A stretch of 64,000 bases of DNA. Origin: Chlorophyllum brunneum (lineage: Eukaryota > Basidiomycota > Agaricomycetes > Agaricales > Agaricaceae). Made by a program: the position numbers and the translations under genes. The notes under the pieces were generated by a model, which was not told the DNA's origin, did no database searches, and saw nothing but the letters and a program-made list of their open reading frames with translations. The stretch spans positions 2,356,001 to 2,420,000 of the forward strand of contig OY756143.1 in the NCBI GenBank assembly GCA_963576785.1, in the 5' to 3' direction. Positions 46,197 through 60,401 of the stretch are shown here, one piece after another; the stretch's first letter is position 1, and the number at the start of each line of letters is the position of its first letter.

Positions 46197-48190
46197 TCAC
46201 GTATGCATGATATCAATTCCAGCACCCAAACTCCGTCCACCGCGTGTCTTGCCAGGACTCGGGTGTGGGAGACTTATCGAATGAGTATGGCGCAGCTGCT
46301 CCTCCTCAAACAATTTCCTTCCAACATCCGCTCGCAAACTCAAATTCGGCTTGTGTCCAGGCGCAAGCGGTGTCCCACGCGAAGGCGACGGAGAAGCATT
46401 GATGAACTCATTAAAGTTGAAATCTGACGCGCCTCCAGAACCATACACCGTCTTCGGGCTCTGTACAACGTCTTTCCGCAACGGGCTGTCTGGCATACGT
46501 GACGATGGAGGTAAAGAGGGTGGCGGTAGCAGCTGACCTGGTGTGACCGACGATGATGACAGGGGAGTCCGAGAAGCATGCAGATCCCCAGCATTTCGGG
46601 AACCCATTTCGGTTCCCGTACTTAACGAATAGGTGCCGTCACTCCCCCGCGCTAACGTCGGTTGTGCTCTAGAACCGGCAGCTGGGATGTCATCATGAAC
46701 CATCACATCTGGCGCACTATTGGAAGGGAAGAGAATACGCCCTTTGCTTCGTAACGCAGGAGAATCGCTACCGAGAGAGCGATATGTGGAAGGGTCCCTT
46801 TGATGAGGGGTAGGTCGAGTAGGGGAAGGTGAGGTCGCGAGGAAAAGCATAAGATCTGCTGCCTCATTATCGGTAGGGGCAGGACGTGGCGTTGAGTGCT
46901 GGGCATTGACAGGTGCCTGGCCTGGGGGCGGTGTCTGTTGTCTATACGATGATTCGGCGCCTGTCATGGTAGTTGCAGAAGATATCGAACCAGGAGGACT
47001 CGTGGCGGTTGTTGATCGAGCGGAGCTCTGGGCAAAGTGGGAATATGAATAGGTAGAGCCGGTTTCAGAACCATCAATGCTCGATTTTGGTGAATGGGCG
47101 CTTCCGTGCATAGACGACCGATGATTCAGGAGGAGTGAAGTGAGCGTCGCAGCCGCCTTCATGTCAACATCGCCATCAGCATCTACGTCGCGATTCTGGC
47201 GTTTCCCCTTGCCCTTGTCAAGGGATACACGCTTGGCTTTACGCCTCGCGGGTGAAGCCACAGTTTTCTTGTCGGGTTGTTTGGCTTTGGAATGTGTCCG
47301 GCTACTGGCAGTAGCCGACTTCGGTGATGGCTTGACCGTGCGGACCCTCGGCGATGGGGCAGGCCGTGAGGAAGGGCGAAGGGGTGGATCATTAGCATTA
47401 TGAACCGTTCGCGCAACCTGAGCGGGTGGGGCCAAGATCGACGTGTACAAACTTTGTCCACCAGCAGAACCCTTGCTAGAAGCCACAGACGACCTATTAC
47501 CCGCGCTGGTCGAAGATCCGCTGACGGTGGAATGATGTGCCCGAGGGGAAGACACTGAAACTGGAGGGGCCATATTGCCAGAGCCACCCTTTCGAACAGC
47601 AGAGGCGCCGGCGCCAAGTGCATTGGATGGCGAAATGGAGGGGTTACCAAAGTGAGCATTGGAAGTTCCGGTAGACTTGCGCTTCGCGGCGATGGTGCGG
47701 TTGAAAGAGGCAGCCTGGCTCTGGCTCAGGAGCTGACCTTCCAGTTCGCGAAGCGGGACATGGGGAACGTTGTGAATCGCCTTGTAAGAAGCGTAGGACA
47801 GCCGAGCACGCAGCGCACGAGTTACCTGAGGGCAGTGTGAATATGGGGATTTAGGGTTTCAGAGTGAGAGTTAGGAGAAGCGTCGGAGTTGGATCCTACA
47901 GGCAGCAGCCTGATGACAGCTTAGAACCACTAGCATCAGACCTCACATGGCGAGGCCTGGTATCACACTGGGCTGGCTGCAAACGCAGAACGACGCGTCG
48001 ATGAGGAGCAGAGTAAGCGTACCATAGAGACTTCGGCCCTCGCGAGGAACCGTTGGACTGTTTTCTTCCTGAGCTCTCGTTCGTGGGCATCAAGGGGCGA
48101 CAAGGGAGAGGACTGATCTGGGACAGGGCCATGGGAGAGGTAAGGCATGGGTGGAGAGGGGGACGTTGCTGAGGAAGCCGGGGTTGCCAT
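46197..48190 (-). CDS. Whi5/Nrm1-like cell-cycle transcriptional regulator (candidate)
   Basis: Two exons (48023-48190 and 46197-47825) join in frame to 598 residues starting MATPASSATSPSPP. A helical segment ELRKKTVQRFLARAEVSM is spliced to VTRALRARLSYASYKAIHNV. The pattern RL-x-x-AS-x-K in this place resembles the helix found in Whi5 and Nrm1 repressors of G1/S transcription. A second short block, DLMLFLATSPSPTRP near 46850, resembles their GTB motif for binding the SBF/MBF factors. The rest is disordered and rich in Ser/Thr-Pro sites, fitting CDK control. Near the end, SDFNFNEFINASPSPS may be a further interaction peptide. The assignment rests on two short motifs, so it is tentative; a different disordered regulator remains possible. 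Confidence 0.55.
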
Positions 48191-48636
48191 TGACGCGTGT
48201 GGGGGTTGTTGCTGTGGCAAGGATGGTGCAGCGCTCGTCGCTGAGGACGGCGGTGAGGAGGGGTGAGGACGACGAGAAGCGCGTTGGTGGATGAGTAAGT
48301 GTGAGGAGAGTGTGGGTGTGCTTGGGAGCTAAGCCCTGTCAAACGCGACGACGCGTAGCGGCAACTTCCGGGTTTCGGCTTCCAAGCACCTGCCGGGCCC
48401 TCCGCCGGTCCACTGCACTGGCTGGCGAGGCGATGCTCTGGTGAACGTTGGCACGAAACGGCTGGCCAGAGCTCGCTGGCAGACGCGCTGGCAGACTTAC
48501 AAGACGCGGGAAGAGAGGATTCTCCGAAGAGACTCCCAACGTGGTATATCTGATCAGCATCAGATGACTTGCGTAGAGCTCAGTACCTGGGTAAATATCC
48601 CGACAAATCCGTCCTTCTCTCCCCCTCCTCTGTCCC
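48191..48636. other. Intergenic region
   Basis: About 450 nt between the Whi5-like start and the stop of the Rai1 gene, both on the minus strand. The in-frame sequence upstream of 48190 has no ATG. It should contain the Whi5-like promoter and the Rai1 3' UTR. Confidence 0.35.
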
Positions 48637-50171
48637 TTACCGTCCCTGTCCCAGCTCAGCCCAGTACCAGCGTGGCAGAAATCCAACCCTGTCCTCTCCA
48701 TGCACTACGTCCGCCATCTCCGTCGCGCTCAAATGACGCACTCTGGCCCCTGCACCAGGCGAAAACCACACTCGCCACACTCCCGGTCCGATTGACGTTT
48801 CTTCTTCAGGCGAATGATTCACAATTGTCTTCTGCAGGAATGTCAAGAACCGGCTCGCCCAATTAAGACACAGCAACGGGTCCCATGCATCAGGCTTGCC
48901 ACGTACGAGACGTGGTATCTCGACAGTTTTGAATGATTGCACCGTGCTGACAACTCCGGCGGGTGTCCGGAATCCCACAACGATTTCCTAATCACACCAT
49001 AATTCACCATTAGCACATGCTGCCAGTCTAAGTATTGCGACTCACAGGTACCCCCAAAAGAAACGACTGAAAATAGAATTTGAGCAGTTTCCTTGGCAGA
49101 GCGTGAGTCGCCTGTTGGACAGAAACACAACTGTTGCCGCTCACTTTTCAAATCGTGCCTCATCATGGGGCCCTCGCATCGTCAGCGACGTCTTCAGTTC
49201 CACAAATGTATTTGGCTGCCCCGTATATTTGTCTAAACAGATACCAATCACTCAGCACAAGTGCTATCCAATATATAAATGACAATTTACCTCGAACGCA
49301 GTCAACTTCGCCTCCAATGAATATGCGCGTATTGCCGAGTTTGGTCCGCACCACACTGCACCATTGGACATTGTTATTCACGTCCCCGCTCCACCCAAAT
49401 GGGACACGCGATGCCGGCTCTGGATTCGGTCGACGTGGTGTATCGGCGGTGCAGTAAGATTCGAATGCATAGCCGTAATATGTCTGCATGGATTGCCTCG
49501 GATTCATATTATGCCTAAGAGTCACATTCATCAGCCCCTGTCTTCACATCCGATACATGCCACTCACTTTTCCCGAATGCGCGTATCAGACACATACTCT
49601 TCGAAATACAACGTCCCATTCACGCTCATCACGTTCAACTCCCACCCATCCCGTTCTTCATATGGCGCAGCCAGTATCCTCCGCTAAATGAGCCAAAAAT
49701 TCACAATGGAAACCCAGCAGCTCACTTGGTCATAACCCCTCGCCAACTAACCACCCCTAACTCTTTCACTGCACCCTGACGCGTCGGATCCTCTCTTACC
49801 CGCGAAAGCGCTTTCAACAAACTATCAATTCTCCCGCGCTCCTCCACCTGCTTTACCCACCGCTCATATCCATAATTAAGCTTCGCGCCACGCGGTGGCT
49901 CAACATAATACCTCAACGCCGAATTGTCGAACACCAATTCCCTATCCGCCGTATACGAAAATGTTGTAAGCTGCGTAGGCTGCTGAAATGGAGTCGGCAC
50001 AGCCGTAGAGGGTAATGGTAATGTCGTATCCGGGTATGGAAGTATTTCGTCTTCTCCGTCTGGGTCGCGTTTCGACACCCCCACTGAGGTCGGGGGCTCT
50101 GATCTGAGCCTCCTGTTCCCCTGCGTCTGTTCTGACTGCGTGGGGTCACCTCGGTCGCGTTTGAGACTCAT
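48637..50171 (-). CDS. RAI1: Rai1/DXO decapping nuclease
   Basis: Five or so exons from ATG 50171 (MSLKRDRGDPTQSEQ) to the stop at 48637. Family sequence begins with TTFSYTADRELVFDNSALRYY and LNYGYERWVKQ. Catalytic motifs follow in order: GGEVDC with the metal-binding Glu and Asp, ELKTS, and the KLLKFYFQSFLLGV helix that leads to VGFRTPAGVV. DXO/Rai1 enzymes remove defective or NAD 5' caps and hydrolyse pyrophosphate. In yeast Rai1 also stabilises the nuclear exonuclease Rat1. The first about 50 residues are disordered and basic, in keeping with nuclear location. Introns lie near 49560-49740, 49190-49310 and 48990-49050; exact exon borders are approximate. Confidence 0.85.
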
Positions 50172-50798
50172 TTAGGCGATGGGTAATGAAAGGGACAATG
50201 GAAACGACGTATCGACAAAGAAAACACGGAAACGGCAGGCTCAGTTGGCCCTTGTTTGTCCCGACGAGCCGTTGATTAAGCACTTCCCTTTCGGGCGCGG
50301 CCTCTTAAAATAACTTCCCTCAGCCTACAGTGAATCAGTGCTTTTGAAGTGCGATGTAATTATTTTGGGCACGACGGAGCGGTGACCCGTTCAAAGTACC
50401 TCCAATAAGCCAACTCCGATTCTATGCCCGAAAGTTGGGTCTTATCCGAATGTCGAGATGTTTAGTATTGCTCCTGGTCCACACATTAAAAAGTTCAAGT
50501 TCCTACGAAACAAAAAAATATTTCCTGTGAATGCCAGTGAGTTTGACATGAGTTTCCGTGTTATGATCTTCAAGTTCACCTTGTTATCATTGTCCGGACA
50601 GAGAAGGCATAAGTTAAATGGAACTGAGTTGTTCCCGCATTGGCACACCTGCAGTGACTTATGAACTCTTAAGGTTGAGTTGGATGGCAATAAGTAGGAC
50701 ACGAGAAAAATCGACGATTAAAGCCCAAAGAAAGATGCCTCTATGACTATGCTACAGTGTGATCTTGCAGAGAAAATATAAAGAGCAGATGCCCGGCT
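50172..50798. other. Intergenic region
   Basis: About 630 AT-rich nt between the Rai1 start and the DnaJ stop, both on the minus strand. Two mutually antisense frames of 68-86 codons at 50442-50702 have no motifs. No gene is supported. Confidence 0.35.
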
Positions 50799-52577
50799 TC
50801 ACAAATGCAGGGCTTGTTTAAACGTCTCCCACCGCGACGAAGTCGAAGGCATAAAGATTTCCCATCTACTGCCGAGGTTAAAACGAACTCTCATCACGGT
50901 CAATGAATTTGCATACTCACCTTACGATCAGGTTCCCCTTGTTCTCCGTCCCAGGTACAGGCATTCCAGCACCAGGAATAGTCGCAGTACCCGTAACATT
51001 CCCATCACTCTTGAAGTCCACCTCGAACTTTGACTCTTTCCCGTCAATCCCTTTAACATGAACCACGCCAACCTCCGTCTTCAAACTATCAACCCAAGGT
51101 AACCTCACATCCAACGCCAAATTCTCCTTTACCCTCACAAACCTCTCATGCTTCGCCTCCTCGATAATAAAAACAATATCTTGCCTTGTCTTGTCCTTCC
51201 TCTCATGTCCCGCCCCTCTGAAAATAATCTGTGTTCCGTGAACAGTTCCCGCAGGGACGTTGACATCCAAGATTACAGACTTGCGTTTACCATCGAATTT
51301 ACATCGAATGACGCGAAACCGTAATTTTTTACCGCGGAAGAGTTCGTTGAGTGTTAATCGAATGGTATACGTCCACTGTTTCGATACTCCAACCGAGCGA
51401 GCAAGTTCACAGTCGTATTCAGGTATCAATGTGCGTTCTTCGTGCTCGCCATCACGCTTGGGCATTTTAGAATCCTTAGACCGACTGGACTTGGATTTTT
51501 CCTCCGGAGGTCTAGCTGGGGGTGAAGATGGAGTAGGTATATCATGGGAGGAGTCGGTGGAAGTCGGCTTGGTATCGTCACAGGGCTCTTTATTCAGTGC
51601 ACCAGGTGGTGTAATCTCCGGGTTGTCGTAAGCAGAGTCCTCAGAGGAGGTGTAAGACGTAAAGAAAGGCATGTCGCCAGCCGGTCCCGGATCTTGGGTT
51701 GGATAATGGTCTTCCCCCGTTTCATGATCATGGTTTTGTTCGTGTAAGCTGTCCGTAGAGGCTGTTCTAACCGAAGTGCGACCCGAAGCAACCCTGTCCT
51801 TTTTGGGACCTTCGTCGCTTTTGTCAGAATCCGACCGCGAGCCAGTAGATGATCTTGAAGAGGGAAATGATGGGGAAGGAGACTGGGATGAAGATGACAA
51901 AGTAGGCTTGGAGGATGAAGACCGGGAAGACGACGAGGAACCAGACCGAGAGGACGAAGAAGACTTATGGGACGATGCCGTCGAGGGCCTTGAACTCGAC
52001 GGACTTTTTGGGTCATCCGATTTCGAGCTCTTCTCGAGGGAGTCTTCCTCTCTCTTACGTCGGGTACTACGTTGGTGATCATTACGCCCATCCGCGTTTT
52101 CGACCCTGTCACTTGGACGTGTCGATTTCGTATTTTCCTTTGCATCCTTTTGTATTGTTTTTGAACGGGAGGATCGATGACAGTTGTCGGGTGAGGCAGC
52201 GTTCGAAGACGACGAGCTGGATGTTTCGCAGGAAGATGAGGATTTTGACGAAGATGATGATGTTGGTGAATGCTCCCTTGCATCGCGACGACGTTCATGG
52301 AGGATTGCCCGGTAGGCAGTATTAATCTACAGCTTTCCATCATTCTCGAGTTCAAAGCCCAGGCCAGAAGACCCACCTCCTTGAACTTTTTTGTCGCCGT
52401 CTCCTGGTCGTCCAGCCTCCGATCTGGATGCCATTTCTTCGCCTGTAATATATCCACGAATTATATATAGTTTCTTTAAGACAAGACCCGGAGACCACTT
52501 ACCATTGCCTTATAAGCCGCGCGAACCTCCGCGTCCGCCGCCTTTGACGAAACTTGCAAGACATCATAGGGGCTCAT
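50799..52577 (-). CDS. DnaJ/Hsp40 co-chaperone with Ser-rich middle
   Basis: Four exons (52503-52577, 52377-52442, 50921-52326, 50799-50865) join in frame to 537 residues. The J-domain is MSPYDVLQVSSKAADAEV, then AKKWHPDRRLDDQE; the HPD tripeptide that stimulates Hsp70 is intact, and the domain ends near residue 60. About 230 disordered residues follow, with long Ser runs and no Gly/Phe segment or zinc finger. The C-terminal part carries the two beta domains of type II Hsp40s: YTIRLTLNELFRGKKLRF, VNVPAGTVHGTQIIFRGAGHE, and a second DVRLPWVDSLKTEVGVVHV leading to IPGAGMPVPG. The last short exon adds RWEIFMPSTSSRW, the expected end of the fold. This looks like a Sis1/DNAJB relative with an unusual linker. 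Confidence 0.85.
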
Positions 52578-53362
52578 CTTGACAGAACAAAAGATAGAAA
52601 GGCCAAAAAAAAAGTCAAGCCCGTCAAGTAGCAAAGGCCAAAAAAGCCAAAGAAAAGATGAGATAGGAAGAAGAGAGAGTGAAGTCCAACCTGAGGGTTA
52701 ACCCGATCCTGCACAAGATTTTATGGGGCGGGCCTCGGGTCCGGGAGTACGCGTTTGTTGGGATCAACACGAGGCAGTCGGCCAGATTCATTAAAGCTTT
52801 AGGGACGCTGAGGCGATTCATACACATGCTTTGTTTGAGTAAGTGGCCCCCTAGGCCTGTGAACAGCCACTTAATGTGAATCCGTGGACGCCTCGAGGGG
52901 GCCATGTAGAATGTGATACTGCACATTGATTTTTCGTGTCCAGTGCACGACTCCGAGCTCCGAGCTGCAGATGATACCAACTTTAGTTATCAGGGGGTGT
53001 CGGAGTGGTGCCAGAACCTTACCTTTATGGTGGCACGACTCGTTCTTACATAGCCTTGTCATCTTCAAACATGTAAATATACTCGTATCGTTCCTCTTGA
53101 CCCTCGTTTTAGTCATACACTTTCCGTATATATTTGGAAAACCCCTATTTAGCCGAGAAGCTGATGACCTTTTCTGGTTCCCTTCTAGAGCTAAACTACA
53201 ATCAAGAATCACAAAAAATATATTGAGACGCTCAGCAAGATGCATAGCCTACGATATTGATCCAAGAATGTAAGAAGTAAGTATCTCAATAGATAACCAA
53301 TGGTAAACAAAACGGCAACGGAAGCCCAAGCCACGAAGCTCAGGTGAGGGCTAAATGATATC
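52578..53362. other. Convergent-free intergenic region
   Basis: About 785 nt between the DnaJ start and the stop of the tail-anchored protein gene, both on the minus strand. Antisense frames at 52624-53273 show no motifs. It should contain the DnaJ promoter. Confidence 0.35.
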
Positions 53363-54878
53363 TCATACTAGTCCGCTTCCAGCCATCTTAACTGTATCGG
53401 TCACAGCTCTAATCACCTCGCCCCAAACTCGTCTCAGTAACCCAGCTTCAACACCACCTAACCGCCGCCGCACCAATTCCGCATTCGTGATGGTAGTCCG
53501 ACTGCCTGGCCCTGCACCGACCGATCTCGACGCCCTTCTCCGCCTTCTAATCAAGACGCTCACAAGTGGAAACACCACAAAAAGTAGGAATAGCGTGGTT
53601 AGCCGACTTGTAGTTAGATAAGGCTGAATTGCGGCCTTGACTAGCGAGTATGTGCTCAAGCGAGTGACAGCGGTTGATTGAACTACCGGTGGAGTGCGGG
53701 GAACCGTGGAGGGTCGTGTTCCGGAGTTACTGGATGATGAAGCTGTGCGAGATTTTTGGGTTCGCGAATTTGATGAACGAACATGCCCGTTCTGCAGTGA
53801 GGGTAGACGGGAGTCACGAGGTCGCGCTACAGCACGGGCTGTTGCGTCGCTTTTGGAAGAGTCGGAGGAAGAGCGGGAGCGTATTCGAGTCAGACCATTG
53901 GCACGATTTGATGGGACGACAGTGTGAGTCGATGTAGTTGAAAGGGACGATGACGATGATGACGATGGTGCAGGGGAGTGCGGACGCGGGGTTGCTGAAC
54001 CAAGGCTTTCAGGGACGGGAGACCGCGATGGACACTGAGAAGCCGTGGATTGAGCGTGAAGTGCTCCGAGGTGGAGTTTTAGTCGCTAACCGGTGCAAAC
54101 CAGATGAGTAATAATCAAAGAGACTATAACTGCTCCGTACCTCGCGAGTCTTGGGCGAAAGCTCACTCTCGTACTCAAGAAACTCGAACGCATAATCCCA
54201 CTGCTGCAACTTGGGCAATATGTGCAGGCAGTATAAATCCAATATCTTGGCGTAACCATCTTCATGCTCTACTCCCTCGTCTATGGACATCGAAGAAGGA
54301 TCTCTGCGGGCCAACCAATCCTCAACCATGACCCGCCCGAGATCAGGACAGTTCACTTTCAGACTAGCAAGTATGAGAGTTGCCAAAACCTGAGGGGGGA
54401 GATGTGCGGCGTTTGGACTAGAAATCACAGAATCTGCCGGGTTGAAAAGTGAAAGGGAGCGGTTGTAGAATTTTGAGATGAGCGCATGTGGCGTCTCCGA
54501 CAGACTTGCTCTGAGAGGATCCGGAAGAGCAGTTTGCTCAGCCTGCGAAGGATTCGAGGCATATACAGTCGATTCCAACGTGATGCGCAGGATATCCCAC
54601 TTCCGGCGGTCATCCGCGAACATGTCTGGGGTTGATGTTGGTGGTGGTTGCAAGATGGCAAAGGCAGCATCCAACAGCGTATATGTCAGCCGAATATCCC
54701 TGTGAAGAAAGGCGCGTGTAGCTCGATTGTACAACGGGCGCACGGTGGCTACAGAGCCGGAGGGCACAGGCTGTGAAGGCTGAGGTGGAAGTTTGCGGAC
54801 GCCAGGAGGGATGACCATAGTTTTTATTGCTACATGGGTTGAGCCGCTGTGGGTGACAGTGGCCGTTGTTGTGGGCAT
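53363..54878 (-). CDS. Probable tail-anchored membrane protein (Pex26/Pex15-like candidate)
   Basis: Two exons (54141-54878 and 53363-54085) joined across a 55-nt intron give 486 residues. Residues 50-245 are helical, with repeat-like character: YNRATRAFLHRDIRLTYTLL, then LATLILASLKVNCPDLGRVM and LPKLQQWDYAFEFLEYE. A Ser-rich linker of about 120 residues follows. One hydrophobic segment, LTTLFLLFVVFPLVSVLI, lies close to the C-terminus, is flanked by a run of arginines, and is followed by about 50 residues. This layout (helical-repeat head, linker, single late membrane span with a basic flank) resembles peroxisomal Pex26/Pex15 tail-anchored proteins, which hold the Pex1-Pex6 ATPase. I cannot confirm the family by sequence alone. 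The ATG at 54878 was chosen as first in frame. Confidence 0.5.
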
Positions 54879-55559
54879 TGGTGGACGACACTGGTGAAGG
54901 TGATGGGCGGAAGAGAAAGAGCACAGGAGCTGCGTTTCTGGTCAGTCCACCGCCGGCTATCGAATTCACATGTTCCCGATCAACTCATTATGTCAGCACT
55001 TACCCCTCTTTCCAGTCTGAGTAAGTGGTGGTGGTCGGGTGGTGTGTCTGTTCTCACCGCCGTTATAAAAATCCATCGCTGAGCTGGTGTCATCACCTTC
55101 GTCATCTTCACTGAAGCTAATAGCAGTGCTATATTCGACTCAGCATGGTTCTCCCTTCCCTCCATTACATATATTGTAGACTAAAGAGCTGACCCGAGGT
55201 TCGTAAAATGGACGTAGCAGCTTCCTCAACAACGCGTGAACCGGTACTGATGTGATTAAGCCTCAGCATGCTTCTTATCCAATCCAATTCGATGAAAGTC
55301 CCGTGAGTTGATGGCCACGGTTACTGCCCAAACCAATCTATTGCACCCATGTCAGTGCCCGCCACAGAGAACTCCGGATGACCACGCAGGAGCGGCAGCC
55401 ACTCACGGCAAAGCAACCGGAAAGTAAGCAAGCCTCTTCCCGAGAATCAGCTGGTGTCGTAAAAAAAGCCTGTGTGAAAACATAGGGCCAAGACAAGAAT
55501 ACAACCAAAGTGGATCACTGATAGAGTTGGAGTCAAACGTGTTGCAAACCTCCTAATGG

Positions 55560-56450
55560 ACAACATTTCACTCACCAAAAAGAGCAAGAAAGTTCCCCCC
55601 CTCCGTCCTTCTCGAGTTTCAATATGACCCCTGACGGTTGTATTTCTAGTACGGCTGCGGTGAACAGAAGCACCACGACTACTTCGGTGAGTGCTTCGTG
55701 TTCGCGGAATCCCATTGTTTCTTTCATAGTTGAAAGCCGGGATGTGTATTTTACGAAGAAACTGTGCTGCACAGCAATAAAGTATAGGGTGGTTGTGTTG
55801 GACATGTACACCACTCGGGAATGTATTCCAGGGTGTCTGTTTCAAGGAGGCGTTTATTAGCCACGAAGAGGGTGGAAGAAGACAGAGGGCTTTCACAGTA
55901 GAGAACCGATATATTTCGAGGCCTATCATCATCACTGAAACACAGAATAGCAGAATTAGAATAAGATTTAATTAGAAAATATTGCCTCCGACCCCAGATA
56001 TTCGTAAGTCTGTAGATGACACTACCTAACACAGTAGTACTGGTGAATCCTAAGCCATTCGGCGAGATATAATTCAAAACCTTCTGTCGTGGCCGTGCAA
56101 AAGGCTTCCGCAAACCAGAACACGCCTAACCAGCTCTTACGGCTAAAAAAACGCCACACTCAGGGAGGAGCTTGAGTTAACTATCACTTTCTACCCACCC
56201 CTGAATATTTGTATGACAAAGTAATTGGAAGTTCATATTCCGAAGGTTGATTGAGTGGGTCGAATATCTTACCAGCGAATCCAAGTTACCAGCACCACTG
56301 CTACGTGTTATGCAGACCTCAGATATGTTTCAGAAAATGAAACGCGGAACCCTCGCCATATGATGAGTAAAACGATATCCGCTACGTATCTTCCAAGTAT
56401 GGAACCAAGCTTTATTCTGATGCGCCCAAAGACGACCACACGTCAAGGTT
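55560..56450 (-). CDS. Possible multi-exon gene or remnant, unassembled
   Basis: Minus-strand segments read like exons: a hydrophobic piece RYVADIVLLIIWRGFRVSF near 56320-56380, a piece with LAEWLRIHQYYCV near 56000-56060, then, after a good TTTCAG acceptor, NISVLYCESPLSSSTLFVAN, and a further piece with MKETMGFREHEALTE. They sit in different frames and need introns of usual size to join. No start, stop or family was identified. It may be a real gene with one or two membrane spans, or a decayed one. Confidence 0.22.
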
Positions 56451-57752
56451 TCCGCGTTTATCGTCCTCATATGATCAGAGCAAAGATGTCACCGCCCGAT
56501 ATCAGGCTCAGAACTCTGGCTCGCTGGTACAGAAGGTGGGATGATTCGCCCACCAGGGGGTAGCTGAGCTGTTCGGAGGCGTTTGTTAGCTTTGCAGCTT
56601 GCTCTGTGACATGTGAGCCTGTTCACTAGTGTGCTGGGTGAAGGGCATTATGTCGCCCTCCTCGTCAATGATATACATGTCAGAGCATACCAGGTTCTCT
56701 GGCCGTCAGAGTCAATGTCAGCGACGAGCTATTTTTAGAACCTCGAGGGGCCGGGGATTGGCATAAGTTTATACGGTCGGACTGTGATCCTTGACAGATA
56801 GGTGCCGGTAGCATCGCACAAACGGAAACGTAAAATTCTATCCTAAGGAGGGAGAGGGCGAGGTCTGTGAGTAATTCCTGGTGAAAGCACTTCCGCTGTC
56901 CACCCATTGTTAATCACCAGCGATTAATTATCTATCACTTGTCCATCAATCTCGAACGCCCGTGCATGCATGAAGGAGTGATGTGTTTGACTAGATCCTT
57001 TCTCGAAGCTGAAATAGAACAGTGCTAGGTGGCGGCCATATGAAAGATCTCTCGTCACGACCCTAGGAAGAGGGCTGATTTCATGCCGAAAAACTTGAAG
57101 GAAGGTGCATTTGGTTTGAGTCATATGCACAGTAGCGCGTGCTCTATTGTTAATTTTGGCTTTCCTACGTTTAATTCTAATTTCTTGAGAAGACGTGAGA
57201 TGCTGATGATCACTGTTTGTTACCTTCGACGACGTCTGTTGCGAGTGTGCGAATAGTCAGCTGATGTGGCCGTCTTCTCGCAAGAATCGGTCACTATCAG
57301 TGAACGATGTTTAATGGGTTGGGAACTGGTGAGTGCTTTCAACCCATCACTTGCGATTTACTGGAACTATCAGCTAGGCGTGTACTAGGATGGTTCTGTA
57401 GCGTAAGCAGGTCGACGAAAGCAGACCTGGGTGTCGCTTTAACCACCAGCTTCAGCCCGAACAAGTGCCGAGGAATAGGCTATTTAATGGCACTCAACGA
57501 CTCTTTCGGTTACCCCTGCAAGCTTGACCCTTTGAAAATCATGACCACCACGCATCCGTATACTGAAGTTATTCTTAGTCTTCAGCAAAGACGCCTCCGG
57601 AAAAATTAATGTTAGGCACAATAGACTCAAGTACCTGGACAGTACCTGGTGGTTCCGGAGTTTTTACTCATTCGTCGTAAGGGGGATGATTTACTGGTCA
57701 TGTTCAAGAGTACTTCCGCCGCCGTAGTGTGGACGCTGAGAGGCCCGTGGTT

Positions 57753-57760
57753 TATATAAA
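57753..57760 (+). promoter_or_regulatory. TATA box of the xylanase gene
   Basis: TATATAAA lies 40 nt before the xylanase start codon at 57800. It is the clearest core promoter in the window and fits a strongly induced secreted enzyme with a short 5' leader. Confidence 0.6.
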
Positions 57761-57799
57761 CCCCAGACGAACTATGGCTCCTCATCCATCATCCTCAGA

Positions 57800-60072
<2,273 letters not shown>

Positions 60073-60401
60073 TAAACACTCCCAGGCTCCTCATCTTCGC
60101 TTGATACGTCTGTCAAAAATAAAAGAACTGCCTTTGACAGGTAGTAGACGTTTGCAATACATACCCCACGGTGTTTCATAAGCTGTTGCGTTGGTGTGTT
60201 GAGATGATAAGTTGCCACAAGCTGGACGTTGTGTGAAGGCTCGCCATGTGGTCACGGTCCTGGGACAGATGGGGCGGGAATAGATAATCAAGAGATCCAA
60301 GTGAGACGTGTTGATGACGGTCTTGAAACTATAATCTACAAATTGATATAAGTTATAATCTCTATTGATACAGGTATTATACGAGGTTGGCTCGAAAAGA
60401 T
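60073..60401. other. Convergent intergenic region
   Basis: About 330 nt between the xylanase stop (+) and the seven-helix gene stop (-). No coding sequence recognised; it should carry both 3' UTRs. Confidence 0.35.

Larger units (their letters stand above)
54879..57799. other. Gene-poor region upstream of the xylanase
   Basis: About 2.9 kb without a confident gene. Between about 55560 and 56450 the minus strand shows spliceable coding-like pieces such as LFVANKRLLETDTLEYIPE (after an acceptor near 55936) and RYVADIVLLIIWRGFRVSF, but I could not assemble a full gene. The rest, 56600-57799, is probably xylanase regulatory DNA. Confidence 0.35.
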
